Of a stretch of DNA of 64,000 bases, positions 47,288 through 58,931 are shown one piece after another. Position numbers and translations under genes: made by a program. A model generated the notes under the pieces. It was not told the DNA's origin. It made no database searches and saw nothing but the letters and a program-made list of their open reading frames with translations. The first letter of the stretch is position 1. Each line of letters opens with the position of its first letter. Where the stretch lies: positions 824,931 to 888,930 of the forward strand of contig CM018605.1 in NCBI GenBank assembly GCA_009192285.1. Direction: 5' to 3'. This DNA is from Morchella semilibera. Taxonomy: Eukaryota; Ascomycota; Pezizomycetes; Pezizales; Morchellaceae.

Positions 47288-49377
47288 ATGTCTACTCCTG
47301 CTCCTCCACCCCCTCCCATCGATAGGGTCACCCTCGATGGCAATTACCAAATTCCTCAAACCTTTGAAGAGTTTGACACAATCAAAGACAAACACTATCA
47401 TTATGTACATCTCCTCACTCTTGTGCGTGAAGATGATCAATGGAAGGCAGAATGAGACGCTAGTCGGGCTCTAAACTTTCAAACCAGACAAGAGTTGGCC
47501 GAAGCCAGGGACCAACTTACCACCTCCAACAAGCACATAGATACCCTAGAAGCGCAGGTCGGCACCCTGGAATTCCAACTCACCGCGCCCATGCTGTACC
47601 ACCACCACCATCACCACCACCGCCACCCCCACCAGTGGCTCCTCCCCCAACCGCTAATGTGACGGAGTAACCTGACGCAAAGAAGAAGATGACAACGATG
47701 ACGCAGAAAGCCTCGAGGAGCACAGCCTGAGCAACGAGGGAACCGACGAAGACAAAGGCAACACCGAGCAGGCACAAGCACAGGCAGCGGCGAAGACAAA
47801 GGCAAGGGCAAAGGCAAAGGCACAAGGACACAGGGCAGAGAGAGTGAGGACCAGATGGACCTCAACGAGGGCGATGCGAGGTATGGGTTTCCTCCTTTGA
47901 GAGGACCGAGTTTTTAGTACGAAGAGCTATTGCTTAGGAGTAGATTCCCAGATACCGAGATAACAGGAAGACGAGACAGAGAGACAAGAAAGAAAGAACT
48001 AAGGAAAACGTCTATCCCTGCTATTTAACACACCTCCTCCACTAGTCCGCTTATGACTCACACTTTCGCTCATAGAACCCCATAGAAACTCGTCGCTACC
48101 ACACCTCGTAATCCTCCCCACTATCTCCGTTATTTCCATTACAAATCCATCACGCCATCGAACCCCGTAGAAACCTATAACGACAACCTCCACCTCGTAT
48201 TCCCCGCTCTCGCTTAACATTCCTCGAACAATCGCGACCGGACATCGCCTACCCAACTGTCGGAATAAGTGCCAAGACGCCGGGACACCAATCCATCACA
48301 CCATCGAACTTCCCAGAACTCAATGACGACAACCTCCACCTCGTACTCCCCACTCTCGCTTAAAATTACCCTAACAACCACAACTATGCATCGCCTACCA
48401 AAGTGTCGGGACAGATGCCAAGGCGTCAGGACAGCTAATAACACGCGCCAGCCTTCCGTTCAGAGAAATTCCCAGACCCACTTAAGTTCAATGGGATTCG
48501 TAAGGAGCCACCTGGGTTCCTTAACCTTCTCCGCACCAAACTCAGGGTTAACCATGATAGGTTCCTGAATGAAGAGACCAGAGTCTTCTATACAGTGCGT
48601 CGGTTGGAAGGGAAGGCATTGTATCAGGTCATCCCAATGGCTACCGGAGACGCCGCCACATTTGCTTCTGTTGCTACCTTCGTTGCTTTTTTGGAAGCCT
48701 CCCTTGGAGACCCAAACCCCCGAGGAACAGCTAGGAGGGAGCTCCAAAGCCTCCGCCAAGGCAAAGAAGACTTCACGACCTACCTCATACAATTTTTACG
48801 CATCATGGGTCAACTCGACTACAATGAGGAAGCCAAGAAGGACGCTCTGGAAACTGGGCTATCTGATGACCTTAAGGATGCAATGATTTACCAAAACATC
48901 ACGGAAGAAGGCCTTGATGCCTATATGAGGAGACTTATGACTATGAACAACAGGATTAGGGCCAGGAAGGATGCCCACAAAACTAATAGGAATCCAACGG
49001 GACAATTCGCCTCCCAACCCGCTCCTCCACACCCGTCGCACATACAAGGAGGCCTTGCCCCAATGGATCTTTCTGCCCTCCAAGTTCACCCTACTACGTG
49101 CCCCCCACCGGAGGGAACATATACGTTTGCTAATGGCCGCCGACATACCACCACTACCGAAAAGAAATGGAGAATGGAAAATGGCTGCTGCGCCTACTGT
49201 GCCACCTCTGACCATGTCTTCGCCAACTACCCTCAAGGCAATTGCCCGCGTGCCCCCCCACCAGCGATGAGAGGCGCCGCTCTGTCTGTTCCCCCTGTGG
49301 CCCCCATTGAGGCTCCAGCTCCTATTTCTTCTTCTACGGATATTGTTTTGTCTTCTGGTAATTCAGGTTTTCGGTAG
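47288..49377 (+). pseudogene. gag: Gypsy-A2 gag (broken)
   Basis: MSTPAPPPPP start as in A1. In-frame TGA at ~47455 where A1 has CGG. Split by LTR-B material at 47657-48433. From 48595 the frame is open for 260 codons to TAG 49375-49377: FLEASLGDPNPRGTARRELQSLRQ, PMDLSAL, and a zinc knuckle CAYCATSDHVFANY in which the last Cys has become Tyr. Confidence 0.85.
47657..48433 (-). repeat. Composite LTR-B (full plus partial), TSD GCTAA
   Basis: A full LTR-B (47657-48287, TGTGACGGAG...CCGGGACA) is followed directly by the last ~146 bp of a second one (48288-48433, ending GTCAGGACA). GCTAA lies at 47652-47656 and 48434-48438, so both pieces arrived as one insertion or rearranged after it. The uninterrupted site is in A1 at ~1570 (cgctaataa). 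Confidence 0.88.
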
Positions 49378-49410
49378 TCCCTGGCCAGTATCATAGCCCT
49401 TGCTAGGGAC
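49377..49410 (+). promoter_or_regulatory. Hairpin at gag stop codon (Gypsy-A2)
   Basis: GTCCCTGGC (49377-49385) pairs with GCTAGGGAC (49402-49410). Against A1, one C became T, turning G-C into G-U, so the stem is preserved. Confidence 0.68.
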
Positions 49411-49466
49411 CTTCAAAGGATTTTTCCTTATCTGCGTTTTCTATTTCTGGATTCTCAGTTTCAGTT

Positions 49467-49817
49467 ATGGCAGAGGAGGAGTTAAATGGAGACCTTTTAG
49501 TTGTAGCTTGTAACATTGCTCACAATAAGAACTCTATTCTCATTTATGCTATGATCAATACTGGAGCCTCGGAATTCGCTTCCACTGATGAAATCTTTGC
49601 GCGCCATCACCAACTTCCTATTTTTTCCCCTAAAACTTCTCGTACGCCTGAGGTTATCGACGGAAGACCTATAGCATCTGCATAAATTACCTCAATTTGC
49701 CGTGTTTCCTTACTTATCGGCTCCACTCAGAACAAATTTCTCTCTTCGCAACTAAGCTGGGACAGTACCCCCTAGTCCTGGATATCCCTTGACTACAACA
49801 GCACGATGCCACCCTTA
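49467..49817 (+). pseudogene. Gypsy-A2 protease fragment
   Basis: MAEEELNGDLLVVACNIAHNKNS, then INTGASEFAS where A1 has IDTGASGFAF: the catalytic Asp is now Asn. TAA at 49682-49684; further matching sequence to ~49817. Confidence 0.82.
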
Positions 49818-50581
49818 TGTTATAGGATATCCGGGGTGTTGTGTTAAGAGTGTGGTAACGGGCGTGGAATTAGAGTGATGAGCTGTGAAGAGAGTCGGTC
49901 GGGTAACCAACAAGGGTCTCGGTTAAATATAATGGGGTTGCGCCATCTATGAGGGGTGCGTCGCAATAGCATGGGCTTGTTGGCTAACACGTTCTATTGC
50001 ATGTGGGAGACTCTCCCTGAAAAAGCATAGAAGCGGGGTAGGGTGCGTGGCACCTCTAACGTCCTATTGTATTGACGCCTTGGCTCTTGGAACTTGAAGG
50101 TTGCACGGTCGCGGATAGTATGGGTTGTTTTAGGAAGCAACGCCGATGCATGGAATTGGGAAGGTGTGCGAGGATAGAATGTTATGGAAGGAATTATGGC
50201 GTGATCTTAGATAGAAGACTCGTCTAGGCCTGGAGCCACTCATGTATAAATAGAAGCCTGATTGCCCTCGTCTTGTTGGAATAATCATTCTTCAAGCAAG
50301 CGAGCTGAGGTAGTACTCAGCGGGAAACATGGAACAGCTGATAGGAGAGGGTACGACCCACTTGATGCGAAGACCTGTGTTGTCTGTCGAGCAAAGGTAG
50401 CCTGCAGTGTCGTGAGCGAGAAAGGAAGCCAGCACAGTCTACTTATAGTGCGATGCAGGTTTGCTGCTATCATCATACACTATTTAAGTCACTGGAGACC
50501 TAAGAGAGCTTTAAGATTGAATACCAAGATGACGAAAGTTTCAAGCTTCTGGACTAGTTGATGTCAGGTGGGGCATTAACA
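49818..50581. repeat. Possible solo LTR of an unassigned family
   Basis: Starts TGTTATAGGATATCC exactly where Gypsy-A2 similarity stops and may end ...GGGGCATTAACA at 50581. TATAAATAG at ~50245 is followed by promoter-like sequence. Flanks CCTTA and TCTCA are only a partial match, so the ends are unproven. Confidence 0.4.
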
Positions 50582-50615
50582 TCTCACGGTCAGAAGAGAA
50601 ATTTTTTACACTACA

Positions 50616-51240
50616 TCAGCAAGCCTATTCAACCCTACCGGAGGCCCGGGAGGTGTGGGAGACGTTCGGAGACACCCGTCAAACTTTCGATCTCCCAGGG
50701 CTTACCCGCCCGTACGCAGGGCCTCCTGAGCCTTTGCAGGAAGCCTTCCCGAGCCTTAAGAAGGCTTAGCGGGCTCTCCTTTTGATGCCTAAGCGGCGCT
50801 CTCCTGGCGCCATTCGGAGGCTTGTAATATTCTCTCCAAGAGGCTGCGAGATATCGTAGACCTCCACACTAGTAAGAGGTTTTCGTTTAGAGAGGCTTCA
50901 GAGACGCTCTGTTATAAGCCCAAGGATGAGTAGGGCGTTCTCTGAGGGCTCCCCAAGCCCTCCTGCTATCTCCGGAGGATTAAGCAAGATCTCCCAAGCT
51001 CTCCTGTAATCCCTGCCAATCTCCTGGGCTCTCCTGAGGGCTCGCCAAGCCCTCCTGATATTCTCGGGACACTTGTATGATTAAGCGAAACCCTCCCAGT
51101 CTCCTGTAATCCCTGTTCAATCTCCTGGGCTTCTCGCTGAGGGTTCCCAAAGCCCTCCTGATATCTCCGGAGACTCTTGAAGATTAAGCCAGATCTCCCA
51201 TGCTCCCTGTTAATCCCGCTGCCCTAATCTCCTGGCTCTC
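50616..51240 (+). repeat. K repeat: CTCC-rich block with ~100-bp tandem units
   Basis: Begins ACATCAGCAAGCC, like element H. From ~50941 three units of ~100 bp follow (~50941, ~51031, ~51133), each with ctgagggctc..caagccctcctg, ctccgga, gattaagc, ctcccaag, cctgtaatccctg and aatctcctgggct. The wording (CTCCTGA, GGAGAC) is that of H. One inverted unit lies at 55793-55906. Confidence 0.7.
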
Positions 51241-52964
51241 CCATACTTCCGAGCGACTTGTTCAAACTATTTAACTATCTAGATACCTCAAAATCCACTT
51301 TGATTATTCATTACCATACATAAAAATAGGGCGTCCTCCCCCAAAATTCCACATATACCACCGTCGGGCGGTGGAGGAGGCCTTCTTGAAATGCCTTCTC
51401 TCCCGCTTGCCATCCCACGTCCCCCCAATCACCAAATCGCTGTGGTGCCTTCCCTTTCTTCCCCGCGCGCCTTTGCAGCTCTTCCATCAGCCTATATCGC
51501 AGCTAATTGAACATCATTTCCTCCTCCAGGCCGACTCTGGAATATAACCTCTTTAGTCCCCTCTTAACTCATCGACCTAAAAGGCTTTAGTTATATATAA
51601 GGCTCTTTTTGAGACTTTTTTATTACCTTCTCGCGAAATTGATCTCTTTATTACTTCCAGGGCCCTCCTTTGGTCCCTCTGCTTCTCTTCCCCATGTGGC
51701 TTAACTTCCTGTTATAGGAGCTGGAGGTATCCGAATCAGAAGGAGTCCTTTTAGAGGGCTATGGTGCGCCTTCACTCATGATATCCGCGTTCTATTGAGG
51801 ATTGAGGTTCAACCCTTTCGACGTATATGCCCTGTTTTTCCAGATGGCTCAAGAAAACCCAGATTGCGAGTTGCAAACATAGGCTAAATAAGACGCCCTG
51901 AGAATATATTCATCAATGAGAACCAGGATCCTGGCCCACGCATTTTATCACCTTTGTAATATTTTAGAAATATTACTTCTACGCATTTCCGGCCCAAAAG
52001 TAAGCCGGCCTTGTCTTTAGTGGCTGTCAGCTACCTTGCAAAAGGCTCATAGAAGGTGTGAGAGAGAAGAGCTCTTACACTATAATTATCAGGATCGCTT
52101 TATAAAACGGTCATTCTCGAGGAGAAAGGGACACCTTCTACCCTTTGCTCTGGCGTTTCTCCCTCTTGCTCAAAGCCATACAAAAAACGGATCCTTCGAC
52201 ATGCAGTCCTATAATCACTTAGTTAAAAAACAAGTGCGATTCCACCCCACAAGCGAACCAATTTTGATTTGGAACCTAATGTAGCAGTTTAGCGAGAAGC
52301 TCACTAAAGCCCTCCGAAAGGCGCGCGAGGCACTTCACGTCGCTCCTAGCTAACTTAGTCATTGGTAGACTTGTTTAACATGGTCGTTGCCTCACTCAAA
52401 ACCGACGGACGTTATACTAAGAGAATAGCTTTTCGAGGCCAAGGCTCCTCGAGCAATGTATAACGTGTCGAGAAGGTTATTCCCGCTATGCTTGATTTAC
52501 GGACTTGGCCTCTGCTGCGTTTTCATTAATGGAGTCAGGCTCTTTGGTTGCTCCATACTGCGAAGGCTTGGTTTCATACTGCCGAAGGCACTAGGCCCGT
52601 GGTTGGCGTTTCTATTATGGAGATATAGGGCCTCTACGATATTTGTGTGGTGAGAGCTAGGCGATGCCGAAAGGGTGTGAATTTGAAGGGGTTGTCTCGT
52701 TTTCTCGCGGTCGACGCTCTTATGTCGCAAGTGCTAGCTGGTCGAGGGAAAAGAGGAACTTGGGAGCGATGCTTAAGCCCTTTCGGGAGGCTGCTCCAGC
52801 TTCCGTGGAGTTTCCAGGCCTTCGTGAATTCTAGAGACATGACGGTTTCCATGCTCCGTTATGATCAGCGGTTTTTGAACTGAGAACGAGGGGGATTTAA
52901 AATATCACATACCTGCATTCATATTTATGCAAAAGAAGAAAGCAATTGCTTCTGCCGCAGTCCA
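51241..52964. other. Degenerate DNA, no gene called
   Basis: Mixed composition, short frames only. Several short ORFs (for example 52036-52284, 52456-52653) show no family features. Nothing supported. Confidence 0.5.
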
Positions 52965-53352
52965 CTAGCGTTCTCCTTTGAGTGGGCTTGCAAGAGCCCT
53001 GGCCCCGGAGGCCACAGGGGTCCTCCCTTTTTGGTGTTTTTCTCCAGCTCGCCGACCCCCGGTTTGATTGGTTGTCGTGGCCATGGTTCGTATGTGGTTA
53101 GTTGTGGTTGGTTGTGGTGGGGATTGGTGGGACTGGGCGATATACTCCGTTCTGATAAAGGCATACTCTGGGGGCGGGTGCATGGTTGCATTCTCATCTC
53201 CCGGCTCCTCGTCCTCATAGTCATCCTCATGGATTTTGAACATAGTCTTTCCTCCTCTGGCAATTGGATCATCAAAATTCACTCCAGGTTTTTGCGTGGG
53301 CCTGCAACGTCCGTTTACCCAATATTGCCCCAGTCCGGAAACTTTCTACGAG
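52965..53352 (-). pseudogene. Coding-like fragment, unknown
   Basis: Open on the minus strand from just after a TAG at ~53353 to ~52965, with protein-like composition: PGVNFDDPIARGGKTMF, then acidic EDDYEDEEPGDE, then a Pro/Thr/Gln-rich tail. No start codon and no recognised domain. It may be a relic exon or a transposon fragment. Confidence 0.35.
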
Positions 53353-54479
53353 GTTCCGCGGAAGCCATAGAATCAGGGTCAGTATCTGGGTTCTGTGAGT
53401 ACCGGAAATTCTACTGCTCGCCCAGCACTTGAAATACATTCATCGGCCCCCCCTTAGACGTTTATTAATGGAGGAGGAGATCGGGGCTTGGCATGCATGT
53501 ACCTTCCTCAAGTCGCTCCGGAATCTCTGTTGATTTTGCCTACTCCTCGTGCTCCCAAATGATGGTGGTTTGAAGGCATCGTCACACAGAGCATGTTATC
53601 CCATATATATTATACCACGCATTCTATGGCTGGTATGGTTCGTGCTCTCCTAGTTTCATCACTGGCTGTCTCTGGTCTTTTTTCTCGCAATTAGTTTTTG
53701 GCGAGAAGCCTTTCCCGGCAAGATCAGCAGCAGGTGCGAGGTTACAAAGAAATTTTTTTTTTCAAAATTTTTCTTTTAATTACAAATCTGTGTAGAAGTG
53801 TAGCTCTAATTATGGGTACATACCGTGTATTGTGATCTATGATCGCACCCAATAGGCAACCATGATATTCCCAAACCAGGCAAAATTGCTAAACTGCATC
53901 TCCAAAAAACAAAAAAAACAACTGCAATTCAACATCAAACGCCTGTATCAGGCCTTCTAAGCATACTAATCAAGCCTTCTTAAGCACTCTAAATCAAGCC
54001 TTCTAAGCTCCAATCAACGCCCCTCGCCTTTTCTTAAAATCGATACTAGGTCGCATAGCAGTCCTCTGGAGACACCGGTCGTTGGCATCTCCGCCTTCAC
54101 CATTGGTGTGCCTAAACAGGTGATTTCTCTCGGCCTAGGTCCAAATACGTTCACGATCATAGTGACAAGACTCAAAGGTAACGGCATTTGGGTAGAGCCT
54201 TCTATAATGCTTATCGAGCCTTCTTCCAATCGCCGCGTACCTCTCGGAACGCTCATGCACCACCGCCTGGAGCATCTGGCACCCCTCATCAGTACGGGGC
54301 ATGGAGATATTCAAACCTGTTTGATTCAACCTCATTCCTAAACGTTAGCATGTTCCTCCTCGAAACTCAAGCTCATATTCCATCCAATGTCCGCCCTCAG
54401 TAAGGTCCTATGGTGAATTCCTTCTTTAGTGAAGGTGCGCTGCACAACTCTTAAAGGCTACATGCAGAGCCTCCCCCTC
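53353..54479. other. Degenerate DNA with a ~22-bp minisatellite
   Basis: At ~53945-54015 a unit aatcaagccttctaagca(ct) occurs about three times with small changes. The minus strand of 54014-54335 is coding-like (GLNISMPRTDEG, IGRRLDKHYRRLYPN) but in broken frames and unrecognised. Confidence 0.45.
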
Positions 54480-55300
54480 CGACACACCTTTTGCGATTCA
54501 CCCTATAACTTCAATAGTAACCGATTTGCCGAAGGCCTGTTGAAGCACCGCACAGAGCCTTAAGGGTTTTGACCTCTGTGGTTTTTTGAGCCAACCTTCC
54601 AGCTCTTCAGAATCTCCGATCTGCACATAATTCCGTGATTGGGGGACTAGGGTGCCTGCCCCCGAGGGCCAATTGGACAACGCCCTGTTAGGAAGGCCAT
54701 CGAACAGCCCTCGCGGGGCTCCCTGGAGCCGCTGGTGGGGGCTCGCTTTATTGCAAGTCTTTCTAAATCTTGCATAGACCATACCCTGAGGATGTTAATA
54801 AAGGGGTAGCGATCGGCACCGTACCAATCATAGTGGCTGGTTTTATATATCGCTGGGGATTGGCCTGAACCCTTTCTGGGTCAATAATATGTATGGTTAT
54901 GCCAGCTGTTAGGGTATTCCCAGAGGCGCTGCCAAGAACTCCGGTGTGTTGTGCAGGTTCGTTTTTGTTCGGGCAGGAGGTTGCCCAGGAGGTGGGTGTA
55001 TCTTTAACTTCAATCAATCCTGCGCCCCCCAAGCCCCACCGTTGGCGTTGGGCTTGTCCTGTTTCTCTTCTGGATAGATCGATTAATGAGGCGGGAGGAG
55101 GGCTGCCTTGGATCTTTCTATAGAGTCCTCTAAGCCTTTGCTAACCATGTGGATTTTAGCGCCTTTGATGGCCCTGCTAGTCCATGCAAAATTGCACACA
55201 GATTGGTTGAATAATTGTTCGCCCGAGGTGACCTTATTAACCCACCCTATTCTTACCATCTGCGTCCGCGAGGTTCGCTACGGAGAGCCTTATAGATGAT
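54480..55300 (-). pseudogene. Unknown coding-like unit, copy 1 of 2
   Basis: Paralogous to 56290-57030 over most of its length in the same order and orientation. On the minus strand the translated blocks align, for example HQRLQGAP...LSPQSRNYVQIGDSEELEGWLKK here and HRPLQGAL...LSPKIRQYVPIGRRSRKLGRLAQ in the other (approximate). Frames are shifted and stopped. Could be an old transposon ORF; not identified. Confidence 0.5.
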
Positions 55301-56289
55301 GCATCTTTTTCCAGTCAATTTGTAGGGATTTCTTCGGCAGTCGTGGATGTCGCTGCACTTGTACGTAGCAGCTGGTCTCCCGCGTAGGTGGCTGGTTTGG
55401 AGCACTTTTCCGGCGTTTGTGGGGCCTTTTGTTGGAGGTTGGGGTAGGTGTTAAGATTTTGGAAGGGACGTTTTAAAAGACGCGGCTGTGTCAACTGGCT
55501 TTGAAATAGAGCTAGAGTGGATACTGTACCATCTTAAATACTGTATAGTAATTCAAGATCGAAGCCTTGAAAGGCCTCGAGTGGCCTGAAGAACTGTATG
55601 TTTGAAAGTGGCAGGTTTGAAAGTGGTAGGTTTGAAGACATGAAAACGAATGAGCGGTGTTTATCTATGATCAAACCTCACTACATAGCGAATATCGTAT
55701 CACATGATATCACTCGAATCAGAAGAGCAGAGGCACCAAGCGCACTAATTAGGGCTTTTGAAGCCATCTGAAGGCTCGAGGAGCCTCCTGCCCAGGAGAG
55801 CTTGGGAGGTTTCGCTTAATCATCAGCATCTCGGAAGATATCAGGAGGACTTGTGCGAGCCCTCAGGGAGAGCCCAGGAGATTAACAGGGGATCACAGGA
55901 GACAAAAGATAAATCATATTAATTATTCTAAGACCTAAAGAGGTAACGGGGGTTAAAATAAGAACTGCATGGCAAAAACAAAAAACTCCAATTCCAAATG
56001 AACGCTCCTTTTTTCCAAAAAAGCCTTTCTAAACTGCCTACAGACGGTTTGGGAGCTATCACCGTCGTCGCTGGTTTTATCCTCTGCACCTACAGGTGGT
56101 TTCAGTCAGGAATAATAAGATTCATATAAATGCCATTCAGGAAAGAGCATCATAATGCCCACCCGATTAAGTTCATGGATTAGGGGGTATATTAGACCTT
56201 CAAGTTCCTAATCCAAAAGCTCTGATATCTTAATAATCGTCCTCAGTCAGGTAATCCCATCCTCTGGTGAAGTCGTTTCGGGGCCCTTT
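55301..56289. other. Spacer between the two unknown units
   Basis: No gene. Contains the inverted K unit (55793-55906). Confidence 0.5.
55793..55906 (-). repeat. K repeat, single inverted unit
   Basis: Reverse complement of a K unit: cttgggaggtttcgcttaatc, gatatcaggagg, gagccctcaggga, cccaggagattaacaggg, cacaggagac. About 114 bp. Confidence 0.65.
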
Positions 56290-57030
56290 GGGTAGGGCCA
56301 GCTAACGATTGCCGAGGCCTATGAAGCACCCACAAAGCCTTAAGGGGGTTTTGCCTCTGTGGCCCTGAGCCAACCTTCCAAGCTTTCTTGATCGTCTCCC
56401 GATCGGCACATATTGCCGGATCTTGGGGGATAATAGCTCCTTGCCCACCGGGGTTGCCGAATTGGACTCGCCCCGTAGAAGGCTCGAAACAGCCCTTATT
56501 AGGGCCCCCTGGAGCGGCCGGTGGGACTCGTTCAGCGCGAGGGTGCTAATCATACATAGACATCACTTCGAGAATTGCCGTTAAGAATGGCGTAAGCGAC
56601 GCAATCCCATACCAGTCGTTGGACGGTACTATCGCATTGGGATGGCAGTAGCCTTCTCTGGGTTTCATAACTGTTACGTTATTGCGGCCTGGGAGGATTC
56701 CAAAAAAATCTCCCGGACTTGCAGTACATCTATGTACTCTCGTTATCCACCGCACCTTTCTCCAAAAAGCCTTCTCATGTCGATTTGTACTATCCTTTTC
56801 CTCTTCTGTGGATAGATCTACAATGAGTTGGGTAGGGCTTTGGACTTTTAAGAGTCCCCTTAAGCTTTTCTAACACTTGGACTTCAATTGTGAGAGCCTT
56901 GTGATTCATGCAAGTATTCGCACAAGATGATTTGAATGAAGAATTCGCCCTGAGCTGGTTTATTCACCCACCCTGTTCCTGTCATCTCATCGGCGAGCTC
57001 TTTGCGTTTAGAGCCCTTATAGATACCCAT
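56290..57030 (-). pseudogene. Unknown coding-like unit, copy 2 of 2
   Basis: See copy 1. Start-side sequence on the minus strand (ELADEMTGTGWVNKPAQGEFF, ~56930-57000) corresponds to ~55200-55260 in copy 1 (GWVNKVTSGEQLF). The two have diverged strongly, roughly 65-70% by eye. Confidence 0.5.
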
Positions 57031-58214
57031 ACTTGATCTAAGTTGCAACATTCTCTGCAGTTGCGTGTATGTGCGTCTGGCAAATTACTGGCGGCTGTTC
57101 GTATCTGTTGGTGCCATTTTAAGGGCCTCCTTGGTCTTTTGGACCCGCTTCCTGACTTGTGGGTCTAACCTGGGGGGTAGGGAACGTCGAGTCTTATGGG
57201 TAGGTATCGTTGGGGGGGCGCCAGGGGCCACCGATAAGCCCTTGGGAGCCCTGGATCCTGAAGGCCCGGATCCTGAAGGCTTGGATCCTGGAGGGCGTAG
57301 AACGGGGCTTTTCGGAGGCTCCTCAGACGTTTTCAACTTTCCCTTCTAGGTGCTCCAGGGTATCTCTTCCTCTGATTCGATCTCTATGTAGGATGCAACA
57401 CTACTGCTAGAGGCTGAACTAAGGCTGGAGCCCGAGCTCTCACTTATCAATGTTAACTGCTCAGGGGAATTTAATGGTCGACCTCCTGTTTTTTGTATGC
57501 GTTTTCTATCACTCCGGGAGGATATGCGCTCGTTTGCCTTGTTTAGGGCTTGCCGGGTTGTTGTCGGGGTGTTTGATGAGGGGTGCGGTTTGGATGCCGA
57601 CTATAGAAGAGGAAAAAAAAGCCTCCTGATAATTGTTCAATTGCTTGAATATAGAGCAATCAGAGAGGATAAGATACCATCTTATATCATGTTATTATAA
57701 CTCTTGAAGGCTTTCCAGAGACTGGAGATAGTGTAAGTAGCTTGAGCAGTTGTAATCGATACCTAGGGATGGAATAGGATAGCAAAGGTTGGGAGATAGG
57801 AGGAACGCGGGGGGTATCTTCGATCAAACTTCACTACGTCATATATTGGATAGTAACAATTGACATTCATATTGAATGCATATGATTGTCACTCGAATAT
57901 GTGATTCAGAACGTAGTGCGATAAGATCATTGATCCATCGGTTGCACGGGGCCATTAGAGTGCAACCTCCCGAAGCCTCCAGGCCTTCCGAAGCATCCAC
58001 CAATGATTGACTATCAGCAATGAGATCTACGATGTCTATTTTTGCCATACGGGCTACGCAATGCTTGCCAGTGGTAGTTTCGCATCGACAATCTCTCCAG
58101 AAGTCCAACCCATCGCAGGTACCCGGCGGTGGTACGACAGGCAGCTTTCAGGGACTCCGTGAGGCTCGCGGGAACCTTCCCGAAGGTCAGGAGGTCCCCA
58201 CGAGGGTGGACATT
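57031..58214. other. Degenerate DNA with an 18-bp tandem repeat
   Basis: GGATCCTGAAGGCCC-type unit repeated about three times at ~57248-57297. A 94-codon plus-strand frame and an 83-codon minus frame cover it; neither has family features. Confidence 0.4.
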
Positions 58215-58416
58215 TGAACATACCAGACGAAAGCGAATCCGATACTGAATCGAATGATGATCATACTTTAGGATCCACGCGGTTCAATCTAGCAACTACC
58301 ATATACGAGGGTGCAGGGGAGCCTCTTTTCACCGCAACGGAATATGATGAACGCTCGGAAAGCCTTTTGATCAACCCATGGTAGCCTTTCGCATCAGCAG
58401 AGGAATTTCAGTTATC
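58215..58416 (+). pseudogene. Coding-like fragment cut by Gypsy-C
   Basis: An open plus-strand stretch with acidic, protein-like composition (IPDESESDTESNDD, FNLATTIYEGAGEPLF, ATEYDERSE). Ends at a TAG ~58382, just before the Gypsy-C LTR. Unknown family. Confidence 0.35.
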
Positions 58417-58895
58417 TATCACGGCTCCGCCTCCTGCACCTCGCCCCGCGCCAAGGCGTCTTCGGAACAGGGTTGTTGGATAGTATCGGTGGATGTCGGA
58501 AGTAGGATGGAGGATTAGGAAGGAGCTGGGAAAGAATGTAAGCGGATAGGAGGGAATTGGAAGTTCGGATAGATTGGATATATTGAATGTATGGGATACG
58601 AGATGTAGGATGTCTATGGTGATTCTTATGGCTGAGTCCGGTCGGGGGGATGTGTATATATAGAGTGTGTTCTTCCATATTGTTTCTGCTCTCTAGGCAA
58701 CGTCTTCTTTCTGTCAGCAATATATTACTTTGGCTTCGGCCTTCCTGTCTCCACCTCGCCTCCGAACCTGAATCTGAACCTGAACCTGAACCCAAACCTG
58801 TCTCACCCTGGGTATATCTTGAGCCGACCCCGTCCTGTCTCTGTCTCTGAAAGTCTACCCCGCCTCGTTCCCGAACCCGACCCCACCCCGTTAGA
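58417..58895 (+). repeat. 5' LTR-G of Gypsy-C
   Basis: TATCACGGCT...CCCGTTAGA, 479 bp, same family as the solo copies at 44616-45083 and 10738-11364. TATATATAG at ~58652; a CCTGAA hexamer run at ~58768-58792. A possible primer site TGGCTCCCGA lies at 58914, 18 nt past the LTR; weak. Confidence 0.9.
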
Positions 58896-58931
58896 CTACG
58901 TTGCCTCCATTTTTGGCTCCCGATATACACT

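Larger units (their letters stand above)
46856..49817 (+). mobile_element. Gypsy-A2, 3'-truncated
   Basis: Second copy of Gypsy-A: LTR from ~46856 with TATA at ~47027, gag from 47288, protease start at 49467, then loss of all of pol after ~49817. A composite LTR-B sits in gag. Confidence 0.85.

Noticed and set aside
50941-51240. Regular repeats with variable spacers, superficially array-like
   Set aside because: Eukaryotic context, degenerate ~100-bp units and no cas genes; not CRISPR. H copies are dispersed, not arrayed.
58911-58930. Primer-binding site TGGCTCCCGA after the Gypsy-C LTR
   Set aside because: 18 nt from the LTR end and not shared with A or B; too weak to annotate as a feature.
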